Shown here: positions 34,427 to 43,332 of the stretch, one piece after another
How positions within the stretch are numbered: the stretch's first letter is position 1
Layout of the letters: each line of letters begins with the position of its first letter
From: Kosakonia arachidis
Lineage (GTDB): Bacteria; Pseudomonadota; Gammaproteobacteria; Enterobacterales; Enterobacteriaceae
Assembly: GCF_900116535.1 (NCBI RefSeq)
Contig: NZ_FPAU01000001.1
Location: 1,475,218-1,539,217, forward strand
Length of the DNA stretch: 64,000 bases
Direction of reading: 5' to 3'
Made by a program: the position numbers and the translations under genes
The notes under the pieces: generated by a model
The model's input: only the letters and a program-made list of their open reading frames with translations
What the model was told of the DNA's origin: nothing
Databases searched by the model: none

Positions 34427-35107
34427 TTACCTGTGCATCACTACACTGCTTTCCACCGGTACGCGCGGCATGCGGGTGTTGGCGGCAGCGGCGCTTTTAT
34501 CGGCATAACCAAACGAGATACCAAACAGCAGACGGTACTCGTCGGAAACGCCCAGCTCGGCGCGGATCATATCGGCGTGAAAACCGAGCATGGTTTGCGG
34601 AATACCGGCAAAACCGCGCGCAGTCAGCGATAGCAGAAAACTTTGTGCGTACATGCCGATATCCGATGCGACGCGGATGTTATCGCCAAAGGACGGCATA
34701 AACAGAAACGCGGCATGCGGTGCATTGAAGAACTGGTAGTTACGCAGGTAGGCCTCTTTGCGGCGAATCTTGTCGTCACGGCCAATGCCGATGGCCTCGT
34801 AGTAAAGCCGTGCTTGTTCGTACGCGCGTTCAATATAGTCACCGTGGAAATCTTCATAAGAAAAAGTGAAATCCGGCGTCTGTCGCCCTTTCAGGTCATT
34901 AGCCGTCATCATTTTTGCCAGTCGCTCTTTGGTCTCGCCGGAAACCACATGCACATGCCACGGCTGTGTATTGCAGTTCGACGGTGAATATTGCGCATCC
35001 TGCAATACCGCGCGGATCTGCTCATCCCCAAGCGGCGTAGATAAGAACGCGCGCACGGAAGAACGCGAACGGACGGTTTCATCGAATGCTAAAACAGGGT
35101 TATTCAT
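34427..35107 (-). CDS. Nitroreductase-family protein
   Basis: 226 residues from ATG 35107 (MNNPVLAFDETVRSRSSVR); the preceding ATG at 35110 is too near GGAGAAG, and the one at 35134 is unlikely. FMN contacts are RSRSSVRAF and YSPSNCNTQPWHVHVVSG; a late region GFAGIPQTMLGFHADMIRAE and LLFGISFGYAD is typical of the NAD(P)H-dependent nitroreductase/quinone reductase group. It is divergent from a LysR regulator (97 bp), its likely controller. Substrates could be nitroaromatics or quinones. Confidence 0.86.
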   Translation of the reverse strand: MNNPVLAFDETVRSRSSVRAFLSTPLGDEQIRAVLQDAQYSPSNCNTQPWHVHVVSGETKERLAKMMTANDLKGRQTPDFTFSYEDFHGDYIERAYEQARLYYEAIGIGRDDKIRRKEAYLRNYQFFNAPHAAFLFMPSFGDNIRVASDIGMYAQSFLLSLTARGFAGIPQTMLGFHADMIRAELGVSDEYRLLFGISFGYADKSAAAANTRMPRVPVESSVVMHR

Positions 35108-35204
35108 CATACTTCTCCGGTGATTATTGTTCACGTAGCTTAGCGATGAATTCTGTGCATAAAAACACTACAATGCGCTATGGACCATTGCGGATCACGC
35201 AAAG

Positions 35205-36167
35205 ATGAAATCACTCAGCCAGATTAGCGCCCGTTCTATGCACCTGTTTCTTGCCATTGTGCGCGAAGGGAATTTATCAGAAGTGGCGCGTAACGAAGGG
35301 CTTGCCGCCTCGTCGCTTTCACGCGTTGTTCAGCAACTGGAACAGGCACTGGAAACGCAACTGTTGTATCGCAGCACCCGCGCGGTGACTGCCACCGATG
35401 CAGGTCATATCTATGCCGACGCCTTTCGCGCCATGCTCCAGCAACTTGCCGATGCGCAAACGCAGGTGGGAGAAAGGCGCAACGAGCCAGGTGGCCGCAT
35501 TCGCATTAACGCCCCAATCTCCTTTGGTCTGCGGCATATCGGGCCGCGCATCGGTGAACTGAGTACGCGTTATCCGGCGCTGCACATCGAGCTGAATCTG
35601 AATGATGACTATATCGATCCGTTTGCCGATGGCACGGATCTGCTGCTGCGCATCGCCTCGCTGAAAGATTCAGAGCTGCATGGTCGTTTGATCGCCAGCC
35701 AGTGCTGTCACCTGGTGGCAACGCCCGCCTACCTTCGCCGTCATGGGCGGCCGGAATCGCCGGAAGCGCTACAACATCATCAGTTGTTGGCTTATCGTGG
35801 AAAAACCGGTTTGCAACGTTGGCGCTTTCATCAGGGCGATCAGCAGTATCAGTTTTTTCCGCAGGCGAAAATTGTTTCTGACAATGCCGAATTGTTACTC
35901 CAGGCTGCAAGTAATGACGCAGGGATACTGCTTTACCCGGACTGGCAGGTAGGTGAGATGTTGAATCGTGGTGAACTGGTGGATTTACTGCCGGAATTTT
36001 CGCCAACCTATTCCGTCGAAGCGCAATCGCTGTGGTTGCTCTACCCTGGCGGAAAATACCCGTCGCTCAATACCCGCGTGGTGATCGATTTCTTACTGGC
36101 GAGTTTCGGTTCACCGCCCTACTGGCGCTATCTACCGTCATCTTCCCGGAATATTCAAGCCGGTTAA
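35205..36167 (+). CDS. LysR-type regulator beside nitroreductase
   Basis: 320 residues, start ATG 35205 (MKSLSQISARSMHLFLAI). HTH: NLSEVARNEGLAASSLSRVVQQLEQ, written here as two adjoining parts NLSEVARNEGLAAS and SLSRVVQQLEQ. Effector domain with RINAPISFGLRHIGPRIGEL and LLRIASLKDSELHGRLIASQ. Divergent pairing implies control of the nitroreductase gene. Confidence 0.85.
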   Translation: MKSLSQISARSMHLFLAIVREGNLSEVARNEGLAASSLSRVVQQLEQALETQLLYRSTRAVTATDAGHIYADAFRAMLQQLADAQTQVGERRNEPGGRIRINAPISFGLRHIGPRIGELSTRYPALHIELNLNDDYIDPFADGTDLLLRIASLKDSELHGRLIASQCCHLVATPAYLRRHGRPESPEALQHHQLLAYRGKTGLQRWRFHQGDQQYQFFPQAKIVSDNAELLLQAASNDAGILLYPDWQVGEMLNRGELVDLLPEFSPTYSVEAQSLWLLYPGGKYPSLNTRVVIDFLLASFGSPPYWRYLPSSSRNIQAG

Positions 36168-36237
36168 CTGCTCCATCAAATCTTCACTTTTTTGGCGTGA
36201 AATCAACGCCACGCAATAGCGCGTGTAAGGGAGTAAT

Positions 36238-36489
36238 ATGAAAAAGATTGCATTAATGTCTGCCATTATGGCCGTGAGCTTCTCTTCAATGGTATTTGCT
36301 GACGATCGTCCTCCAGTACCGCAGGATCAATACCCGAACGGCGAACACCATCAAGGTGACAGGAAGCCGCAGCGCGAAGTGCCACCGAGATATAAGGATG
36401 ACAAAGCGCCGCGTCATGATGAAAGACATTTCGACAAGCACAGAAGAGATCACGATAAGAAACCGCCGATGCCGGAAGATCACCGCTAA
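36238..36489 (+). CDS. Small exported His-rich protein
   Basis: 83 residues with a clear Sec signal peptide (MKKIALMSAIMAVSFSSMVF, cleavage after FA in VFADDRPP). The mature part of ~60 residues is strongly charged and rich in His, Asp, Lys, Arg and Pro, with HH, RHDERHFDKHRRDHD and PPRYKDD stretches, and is predicted to be disordered. It could bind metal in the periplasm, but no family was recognised. It follows GGGAG and ends at a shared bidirectional terminator. Confidence 0.7.
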   Translation: MKKIALMSAIMAVSFSSMVFADDRPPVPQDQYPNGEHHQGDRKPQREVPPRYKDDKAPRHDERHFDKHRRDHDKKPPMPEDHR

Positions 36490-36494
36490 AAGAA

Positions 36495-36516
36495 ACGGGT
36501 GGCTTAGCCACCCGTT
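36495..36516. terminator. Bidirectional terminator
   Basis: ACGGGTGGCTTAGCCACCCG with flanking A and T tails forms a tight 10-bp stem between convergent genes (small His-rich protein and rlhA). Confidence 0.85.
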
Positions 36517-36519
36517 TTG

Positions 36520-38496
36520 CTATCTGTTTTTCGGTAACGTCTTCAGCAAGTCATCCGGGCTGATGGATGCCACCACGCTGCCGGAAAGCGGCATCTTCAG
36601 AATATGGTTTTTGATCTTGCCGATTACGTGCATTTCGCACGGACGGCAGTCAAATTTCAGCGTCAATACTTCATCACCGTGCACCAGTTGCATCGGCGTG
36701 GCGCGCCAGCTTTTAATATTCCCTTTTGCCTGTTTCGGGCACAGGTTGAAGGCAAAACGCAGACAGTGTTTGGTGATCATCACCGGTACATCGCCCTTCT
36801 CTTCGTGCGCCTCAAAAGCAGCATCGATGAGTTGTACACCGTAGCGATGATAAAATTCACGCGCTTTATGGTTATAAACGTTAGCAAGGAATGAAAGATG
36901 CGTTTCCGGGTAGACCGGCGGCGGTGTGGCTATCGCTTTACGGCTACCGCGCTGGTAGCTGGCCAGACGCGCCTCTTCCAGCATCTCTACCGCTTCACGG
37001 CGTAACTGGTTAAGCTGGCTGTTGGGTACAAATAATGCGCCAGGCAGATTTACCTGAACCTCTCTGGCGTAATAGCGGGTTTGCCCCAGCTTCATCAGGC
37101 CATCTTTCAGATTATCCAGCGCTTTTTGCGCATTGTTAGCTTCGTCGAATTGGCCTTCCAGCGTATGCGTGACGGAGACACCCTCTTCACTGGTCAGCGT
37201 TAACACCAGTTGTTCCTGCCAGCCACCCAGCTCAATATCCACCGCGATCCGCCGCTCGCTGGAGGTTTTCAGCAAGGCTTGCTGCCAGTTATGATCGAGG
37301 TTACGGTTCAGTGGATGATGCGGACGCAGGGTTTTCAGCACGTCAGGCATTTCGTTCGGGAAAATGCGGTAATGGTTTTCAGCAGTTTTCTCCGCCACAT
37401 TGACGCGAAAACCGACCACTTCACGTTTCACCAGTACATTCAGGCCATCACCGTTCGCCAGCGGCTCGGTGACCTCGACATCAAGATGATCTTTGCCCAC
37501 TTTCAGTACTTCACCTACCGGCAGGCCAATAAATTTCGGTGAATCGAAGGCACCGATATCGCCTTTGCGCGCATTAACAAAGTAGTCAGTGCTGCCGCGA
37601 TGGAACGTTTTATCCGTCGAGGGAATAAAAAAGTGCTCAGTACGCCCGGCAGAAGCGCGCGCGAGGTCGCCGCGATCTTCAATGATTGCATCAAGCATCT
37701 GGCGATAATGCGCGGTGATGTTCTTCACGTAGCTCATATCTTTGTAGCGTCCTTCAATCTTGAAGGAGCGCACACCTGCGTCGATCAGTGCCGCCAAGTT
37801 GGCGGTCTGGTCATTATCCTTCATCGACAGCAGGTGTTTTTCATAGGCCACCACGCGTCCCTGATCATCTTTCAGGGTGTACGGCAGACGACAGGCCTGC
37901 GAGCAGTCGCCACGGTTGGCACTGCGCCCGGTTTGCGCATGGGAAATGTTGCACTGCCCGGAATACGCGACACACAGCGCACCGTGAATAAAGAATTCAA
38001 TGGTGGCATCCGTCGCGTTGTGAATGGCGCGGATCTGCTCAAGGTTGAGTTCGCGCGCCAGAACAATCTGGCTGAAACCCACGTCGGAAAGGAATTTGGC
38101 TTTTTCCACACTGCGGATATCGCACTGAGTGCTGGCGTGTAGCTCAATCGGCGGAATATCCAGTTGCAGAATACCCATGTCCTGCACAATCAGCGCATCA
38201 ACGCCCGCCTGGTAGAGATCGCCTATCAAGCGCCGCGCCGGTTCCAGCTCATCATCATGAAGAATGGTGTTCAGAGTAATAAACACTTTTGCGCCGTAGC
38301 GATGGGCGAACGGCACCAGTTCAGCGATATCCTGCAGGCTGTTACCGGCATTGTGGCGAGCGCCAAAACCCGGCCCACCGATGTAGACGGCATCTGCACC
38401 GTGCAGGATAGCCTCACGGGCAATGGCGGCATCGCGGGCCGGGCTTAACAGTTCAAGATGATGGGGTTGCAGGCGCATACGATCGTCGTTATCCAT
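36520..38496 (-). CDS. rlhA: 23S rRNA 5-hydroxycytidine C2501 synthase (U32 family)
   Basis: 658 residues from ATG 38496 (MDNDDRMRLQPHHLELLSPA); ten upstream codons are in frame but unlikely. The sequence closely follows E. coli YdcP/RlhA along its length, including IELHASTQCDIRSVEKAKFL and the cysteine cluster CVAYSGQC...NRGDCSQACRLPY that is typical of U32 iron-sulfur hydroxylases. It forms the ho5C2501 mark in 23S rRNA with prephenate-dependent chemistry known for the family. It lies downstream of sutR on the same strand across a 166-bp gap. Confidence 0.93.
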   Translation of the reverse strand: MDNDDRMRLQPHHLELLSPARDAAIAREAILHGADAVYIGGPGFGARHNAGNSLQDIAELVPFAHRYGAKVFITLNTILHDDELEPARRLIGDLYQAGVDALIVQDMGILQLDIPPIELHASTQCDIRSVEKAKFLSDVGFSQIVLARELNLEQIRAIHNATDATIEFFIHGALCVAYSGQCNISHAQTGRSANRGDCSQACRLPYTLKDDQGRVVAYEKHLLSMKDNDQTANLAALIDAGVRSFKIEGRYKDMSYVKNITAHYRQMLDAIIEDRGDLARASAGRTEHFFIPSTDKTFHRGSTDYFVNARKGDIGAFDSPKFIGLPVGEVLKVGKDHLDVEVTEPLANGDGLNVLVKREVVGFRVNVAEKTAENHYRIFPNEMPDVLKTLRPHHPLNRNLDHNWQQALLKTSSERRIAVDIELGGWQEQLVLTLTSEEGVSVTHTLEGQFDEANNAQKALDNLKDGLMKLGQTRYYAREVQVNLPGALFVPNSQLNQLRREAVEMLEEARLASYQRGSRKAIATPPPVYPETHLSFLANVYNHKAREFYHRYGVQLIDAAFEAHEEKGDVPVMITKHCLRFAFNLCPKQAKGNIKSWRATPMQLVHGDEVLTLKFDCRPCEMHVIGKIKNHILKMPLSGSVVASISPDDLLKTLPKNR

Positions 38497-38662
38497 TATG
38501 TACAAAATGGCGGCTATTGTAGTCACAACCGGGGCGTTTCACCACCTGCCATAAGGGGAATTTGCACCTGCTGGCAATGCAATGTCGAAATTGCTATTTC
38601 CGCTGTGTTTACAGGTGCAATAGAGTGGTGGCTCGGACATTCCTCGTCACGTTGTTAACCCG

Positions 38663-39259
38663 TCATACTTCAGGGTTGTCTGGTTTATTAATCGTCGTCG
38701 TTTTTGCCGTAGGCTTGCCTGCGGCTTTTTCTTTTGGGTAATGGATAAGCGAGTGGAAGTGCGTCGTTTGTGCCGTGCTGTTGCGGTAGGCGTGCGCTTC
38801 ATCCCCGGCAAAACGCAGGCCGCTGCCCGCCACAATGGTTCGCCACTGCCCGTCAATACACATATCCAGCACACCGCTAATGACAATCACATGCTCGATA
38901 ACCCCGGTTTCGTGCGGCGTGGATTCGCTAATAGCGCCAGGTGCGAGATTAATAGAGAAGAGATCAAAATGCAGTTTCTCATCCCACGGGAAAATCGGCG
39001 TGACGACCATCGCCTGCTGTTGCGGATCGTACGCCCGCAGCGTTCCCCCTTCAGGCGGCGAAATAAAGGTGGAGAAAGGGACATTCAGGCCGGTGGCGAT
39101 TTTCCATAACGTCGACACGGTCGGACTGGATTCATTGCGTTCTATCTGCCCGAGCATCGCTTTGGAAACCCCGGTCTCTTCTGCCAGGCGGGAAAGGCTC
39201 CAGCCGCGGCCCTGACGCAGACTTTTCAGCATAGTTGCCAGATAAACGGTGAGATCCAT
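38663..39259 (-). CDS. sutR: XRE-cupin regulator SutR (YdcN)
   Basis: 198 residues: a lambda-repressor-type helix-turn-helix (residues ~5-60; LSRLAEETGVSKAMLGQIER) and a C-terminal cupin (HETGVIEHVIVISGVLDMCI). SutR regulates sulfur-utilisation genes in E. coli. It is longer than the E. coli form (about 178 residues) by a polar C-terminal tail ending KPTAKTTTINKPDNPEV. It is divergent from ydcO, with a 76-bp control region that contains two identical motifs. The start is ATG 39259. Confidence 0.85.
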   Translation of the reverse strand: MDLTVYLATMLKSLRQGRGWSLSRLAEETGVSKAMLGQIERNESSPTVSTLWKIATGLNVPFSTFISPPEGGTLRAYDPQQQAMVVTPIFPWDEKLHFDLFSINLAPGAISESTPHETGVIEHVIVISGVLDMCIDGQWRTIVAGSGLRFAGDEAHAYRNSTAQTTHFHSLIHYPKEKAAGKPTAKTTTINKPDNPEV

Positions 39260-39277
39260 TATTCCTCCTGCTTACTT

Positions 39278-39324
39278 GTGCGCTATAACGCACGATGCTA
39301 AATTATCCGAATGCTATAACGCAC
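39278..39324. promoter_or_regulatory. Repeated operator motif between sutR and ydcO
   Basis: GTGCGCTATAACGCAC (39278-39293) is a near-palindrome, and GCTATAACGCAC recurs at 39313-39324, spaced 33 bases apart and overlapping the ydcO ribosome-site region. These are good candidates for SutR binding sites. Confidence 0.7.
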
Positions 39325-39335
39325 AAGGAGCGCCA

Positions 39336-40520
39336 ATGCGTCTTGTAACGCTTTCCACAACGTCTTCACTGCCGTTTACCAGCATTCTTGCGGGATTTGT
39401 CGCCGTGCTAGTGGGTTACGCCAGTTCTGCCGCTATTATCTGGCAGGCGGCCTCCGCTGCTGGCGCGAGCCCTGCTCAAATCGCCGGATGGATGACCGCG
39501 CTTGGCTTCGGCATGGGCACCAGCACGCTGGCGCTGACGCTCTGGTATCGCATGCCGGTGCTCACTGCCTGGTCTACCCCCGGCGCGGCGCTGCTGGCGA
39601 CCAGCCTGCAAGGCGCAACACCCGGTGAAACGGTCGGTATTTTTGTCTTTGCCAACGCACTCATCGTGCTGTGCGGCGTCACAGGGTTATTCGCCCGACT
39701 GATGAAAATCATTCCGCACACGCTGGCGGCCGCAATGCTGGCCGGTATTCTGCTGCGTTTTGGCTTACAGGCCTTCACTAATATAGAGGGCCATTTTGCG
39801 TTGTGCGGCAGTATGCTACTGGCCTGGCTGGTCTGTAAAGCCCTCGCCCCGCGCTATACTATTGTTGCAACATTAATTATTGGTGCGCTGGTCGCCGTTA
39901 TGCATGGTGACGTTGTCACTTATCGACTCACATTTTCCGTCGTCTCTCCGGCTTACACCGCGCCGGAGTTTCACTGGGCATCGCTTATCAGCATCGGCAT
40001 TCCCTTTTTTCTGGTGACGATGGCGTCGCAAAATGCTCCCGGCTTCGCCACTATGCAGGCTTCCGGTTACACCATTCCGGTTTCACCGCTGATTATTTTT
40101 ACCGGCACGCTGGCGCTGCTCTTGTCGCCGTTTGGTGTTTATTCGATCTGTATTGCAGCAATTACGGCAGCCATTTGCCAAAGCCCGGATGCGCACCCGG
40201 ACGCCAGCAAACGCTGGGTGGCAGCGGCAGCGGCTGGCCTGTTTTATCTGCTGGCGGGAATGTTTGGCGGCTCGATCACCGGTCTGCTGGCCGCCCTGCC
40301 GTTAAGCTGGATCCAGACGCTCGCCGGGCTGGCGCTATTGGGCACTATCAGTGGTAGTCTGCATCAGGCGCTGGTTAAAGAAACGGATCGCGATGCCGCC
40401 ATTGTCACTTTCCTGGTGACCGCCAGTGGTGTCACGCTACTGGGCATTGGTTCGGCATTCTGGGGATTAGTGGCAGGCGGTATCTGCTACGGCGCATTAA
40501 CGCTGTTGCGTCGCCCGTAG
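39336..40520 (+). CDS. ydcO: BenE-family benzoate-type transporter YdcO
   Basis: 394 residues from ATG 39336 with AAGGAG upstream; longer upstream frames run into the operator. About 11-12 transmembrane segments, with the BenE landmarks LTAWSTPGAALLATS, GFATMQASGYTIPVSP and FGVYSICIAAITAAICQSPD. It belongs to the benzoate/H+ symporter family; the real substrate in enterics is unproved. Placed divergently from SutR as in E. coli. Its 3' end overlaps the convergent AraC gene by 24 bases. Confidence 0.88.
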   Translation: MRLVTLSTTSSLPFTSILAGFVAVLVGYASSAAIIWQAASAAGASPAQIAGWMTALGFGMGTSTLALTLWYRMPVLTAWSTPGAALLATSLQGATPGETVGIFVFANALIVLCGVTGLFARLMKIIPHTLAAAMLAGILLRFGLQAFTNIEGHFALCGSMLLAWLVCKALAPRYTIVATLIIGALVAVMHGDVVTYRLTFSVVSPAYTAPEFHWASLISIGIPFFLVTMASQNAPGFATMQASGYTIPVSPLIIFTGTLALLLSPFGVYSICIAAITAAICQSPDAHPDASKRWVAAAAAGLFYLLAGMFGGSITGLLAALPLSWIQTLAGLALLGTISGSLHQALVKETDRDAAIVTFLVTASGVTLLGIGSAFWGLVAGGICYGALTLLRRP

Positions 40521-41372
40521 CTGGGATGGTGTCAGCCCTTTAGCTGCTTTAAAGCGGTTGCTGAAGTGGCTGGCAGAACTAAAACCGCAGGCCAGGGCGA
40601 TATCGGTGAGAGGAAGTGTACTGTTGAGCAACAGATCGCTCGCCCTTACCATCCGGCGCTGCATCACAAACTGGTGCGGCGCCACGCCCATCGACTGGCG
40701 GAACATGCGGGCAAAGTGATATTCACTGAGCGCAACCTGCGCCGCCAGATCCGACAGCAACAACGCCTGTGCAAGATGTGCTTCGATATAATCCAGCACA
40801 TTACGCAGCGCCGCAGGCGCCAGACCACCGTTCACCACAGGCAATTGCCACTGCACATTGCTGTAATGTTGCACAAGGTGCGTCAACAGCAGGGTTGAAG
40901 CGGTGCTCAGCGTAAGTTGGTTAGCATTTTGCTGCCAGTCGCAATCCAGCAGAAACTGGCGATAAAGCGCGGTGATGCGCGCATCCTGCGAGAAGGTTTT
41001 CTCATCAAGGGTGAACGCGGCCGGGCTGCGATCCCAAACCCGCTCGCCGACCTCCCGCAGATGCTCATCGGTGCAATAAAGATGAACGAAGGTCAAATCA
41101 TCGCGAATGTCCCACACCGATTCACTCTCTTTCGGCATCAAACAAAAACGATCCGGCCCGCCGCCATTTTTCCAACCATATGCGGTTTTGTGGTAACTCT
41201 CGTAGCCATCGGCCACGTACAGGCTCAGCGTATGGTGGTTGCAGTACTGTGTAATGTTGTCGCGTTTGTTCGACCAGGCTGCCAGTTGAATGCCAGAGTG
41301 AAGCGCCACCGAATTGTGCAATACGGCGTTATGTTTGCTCAGGTTTTCAAAGGCTTCGTAGTGGTCAGGCAT
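40497..41372 (-). CDS. AraC-family regulator
   Basis: 291 residues. An N-terminal cupin-like sensor half is followed by the double helix-turn-helix (residues ~190-291: LSDLAAQVALSEYHFARMFR, LPLTDIALACGFSSASHFSN). It lies divergent to an EamA transporter and probably controls it. This pair is not part of the E. coli ydcO-ydcL neighbourhood, so it is a lineage-specific insertion. Confidence 0.85.
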   Translation of the reverse strand: MPDHYEAFENLSKHNAVLHNSVALHSGIQLAAWSNKRDNITQYCNHHTLSLYVADGYESYHKTAYGWKNGGGPDRFCLMPKESESVWDIRDDLTFVHLYCTDEHLREVGERVWDRSPAAFTLDEKTFSQDARITALYRQFLLDCDWQQNANQLTLSTASTLLLTHLVQHYSNVQWQLPVVNGGLAPAALRNVLDYIEAHLAQALLLSDLAAQVALSEYHFARMFRQSMGVAPHQFVMQRRMVRASDLLLNSTLPLTDIALACGFSSASHFSNRFKAAKGLTPSQLRATQQR

Positions 41373-41545
41373 TCGCGGATATTATCATTGTTCAACCAGA
41401 ACCTAAGTCTATGGATAGCTGAAGCCCGATTCCAGCGTTGTGTGAAGAAAAGCGCAAGAATATGCAAGTCCGGCGCAACCCCGTGCAATCGTCCCTGCCC
41501 GTGTTTTGCCACACTCAGGTTTTGTTTTTCGCATCGGAAATGACT

Positions 41546-42460
41546 ATGAACGCATTGCTATACGGCCTGGTGGTAATTATTTGGGGAACGACGTGGATTG
41601 CCATTTTTCTGCAACAAGGCCCGGTACCCGCGCCAGTGTCGATTTTCTGGCGTTTTGCGCTGGCAACGGCGGCAATCATGCTGATACTGCTGGTTCGGCG
41701 CAAACTGCGCGGTTTACCGCTGCGCGATCACCTGTTTTGTCTGCTGCAAGGCAGTTGTGTCTTCGGCTTTAACTTCTGGTGTTTTTATACCGCCACCACA
41801 TGGATTAACACCGGGCTGGAATCGGTGATCTTTTCGATGGCGGTGCTGTTTAATGCCGTCAATAGCTACCTGTTCTTCGGACAGAAACCGCCAGCGCGCT
41901 TCTTTGTTGCTGCTGCACTGGGGCTTATCGGTATTGTGACACTGTTTTGGGAAGATCTGGTCACCAGCGGCTGGAGCAGCACGCTGTTGCTGGGTATTGG
42001 TCTGTCGGCACTGGGGACGCTGGGCTTTTCGTTTGGCAACATGATAAGCCTGCGCCATCAACGTAAAGGGCTGGAAACCCTGACTACCAATAGCTGGGCG
42101 ATGCTGTATGGCACGCTGATCATGGGCGTAATTGGCCTGTTGCGCGGCGACGATTTTATGCCGCAGTGGACGGCAAGTTATCTCGGCGCGCTGGTCTATC
42201 TGGCGCTGTTCGGTTCGGTGATCGGATTTGGCGCATATTTTACGCTCGTTGGCCGCATTGGTCCGAGCAAAGCGGCGTATAGCACCTTACTGTTTCCGCT
42301 GGTTGCGCTGAGCATTTCGACCTTTTACGAAGGTTACGTCTGGCATTTTAACGCGGTTGCCGGTTTGCTGCTGATCCTCACCGGCAACCTGGTAATGTTT
42401 GCCCGCCCGGAAAACTGGCTGGGCGGACGCGGATGGCGGCGTAAAGCTAACGTTTGCTGA
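41546..42460 (+). CDS. EamA/DMT-family transporter
   Basis: 304 residues from ATG 41546 (MNALLYGLVVIIWGTTWIAI), which is preceded by GGAA and gives the usual family N-terminus. Ten hydrophobic segments in two EamA repeats; VIIWGTTWIAIF is the typical first motif and GPSKAAYSTLLFPLVALSIS that of the second. It likely exports an amino acid or metabolite. Its end overlaps the convergent ydcL by 14 bases. Confidence 0.86.
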   Translation: MNALLYGLVVIIWGTTWIAIFLQQGPVPAPVSIFWRFALATAAIMLILLVRRKLRGLPLRDHLFCLLQGSCVFGFNFWCFYTATTWINTGLESVIFSMAVLFNAVNSYLFFGQKPPARFFVAAALGLIGIVTLFWEDLVTSGWSSTLLLGIGLSALGTLGFSFGNMISLRHQRKGLETLTTNSWAMLYGTLIMGVIGLLRGDDFMPQWTASYLGALVYLALFGSVIGFGAYFTLVGRIGPSKAAYSTLLFPLVALSISTFYEGYVWHFNAVAGLLLILTGNLVMFARPENWLGGRGWRRKANVC

Positions 42461-43115
42461 TATCAAACATCGTGGCGTCGGTCGCCATATCGTCAATCAC
42501 CTGTTTCAGAGAGTCGACGGTGATCTGCGATTTTTCATTGCTCACATCTTTGCCCTCACCTTTGCGCACCACTTTCAGTACCGGCGCATTGGTTTGGGCG
42601 TCAATCAGCTCGCCTTCAAAGTAGAGATGCGTATTCATGGTGCGGTGGCCGGTTGCCATCTGTGTGCCGGCAACCACCATGGCTACCGGAATCACCTCGT
42701 AGAACTGCAATCCCTGTTTGCTGGCGTCAACACCGGTGATCGCGCCGCGGAAGATCAGACTGTGTGGCCCCGGCGAAGTCACCAGCGGTTTGCGCGCGGC
42801 GGCGGCGGCCTTTAATTTGTTGTTGGTGTAACTGAGTACACCATCCAGTACCTGCTGATTCACCTGGCTGGTGGCTTTGGCTACCGGGTAATACGTAACC
42901 GGGTGATAAACAATGCTGTCATATTTTGCCGGGTCGAATCCTGGTGCCACCCAGCGCAGCACCGGTTTGCCGGTTGCAGAGGTGGTTTCCTGCAAGCCTG
43001 AGTAATCTTTCAAAAAGCCGGAGTATTTTTCCGGCGTGGTCACTTTTGAGGCGCAGCCTGATAACGCCAGCAGACCGACCAATACGGCAACGCTAACCAC
43101 CGCATGATTACGCAT
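42447..43115 (-). CDS. ydcL: Lipoprotein YdcL (DUF3313)
   Basis: 222 residues with a lipoprotein signal: VLVGLLALSGCASK, lipobox LSGC with Cys21. The body matches E. coli YdcL closely, e.g. YSGFLKDYSGLQETTSATGK, SLIFRGAITGVDASKQGLQF and KQVIDDMATDATMFD. It is expected in the outer membrane facing the periplasm; its role is unknown. It has its own start ATG 43115 and precedes nothing in the same operon. Confidence 0.92.
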   Translation of the reverse strand: MRNHAVVSVAVLVGLLALSGCASKVTTPEKYSGFLKDYSGLQETTSATGKPVLRWVAPGFDPAKYDSIVYHPVTYYPVAKATSQVNQQVLDGVLSYTNNKLKAAAAARKPLVTSPGPHSLIFRGAITGVDASKQGLQFYEVIPVAMVVAGTQMATGHRTMNTHLYFEGELIDAQTNAPVLKVVRKGEGKDVSNEKSQITVDSLKQVIDDMATDATMFDISKR

Positions 43116-43302
43116 AAGGAGTTCCCTGTGTGAGCACGATTGCCATTAAGTTATAGCAAATTCATTCACAGCGCGACGTGACAAAAAAACGCGTGAGATC
43201 AAAAAATTGCCCGGCGAAGATAATTCACTACTCGTGCCGAATTGACCCACTGCGCTGCCTGTGATTTCCTGTTTGAAGACTATCGCTGGACCGTTCAATG
43301 AG

Positions 43303-43327
43303 TGCCGCCTGAGTAAATCAGGCGGCA
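43303..43327. terminator. Hairpin downstream of the dipeptide-type binding protein gene
   Basis: TGCCGCCTGA (43303) pairs with TCAGGCGGCA (43318) with a 5-base loop, directly after the stop of the minus-strand gene at 43333. There is no T-run on that strand, but the stem is strong. The rest of 43116-43302 shows no gene. Confidence 0.6.
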
Positions 43328-43332
43328 AAAGG

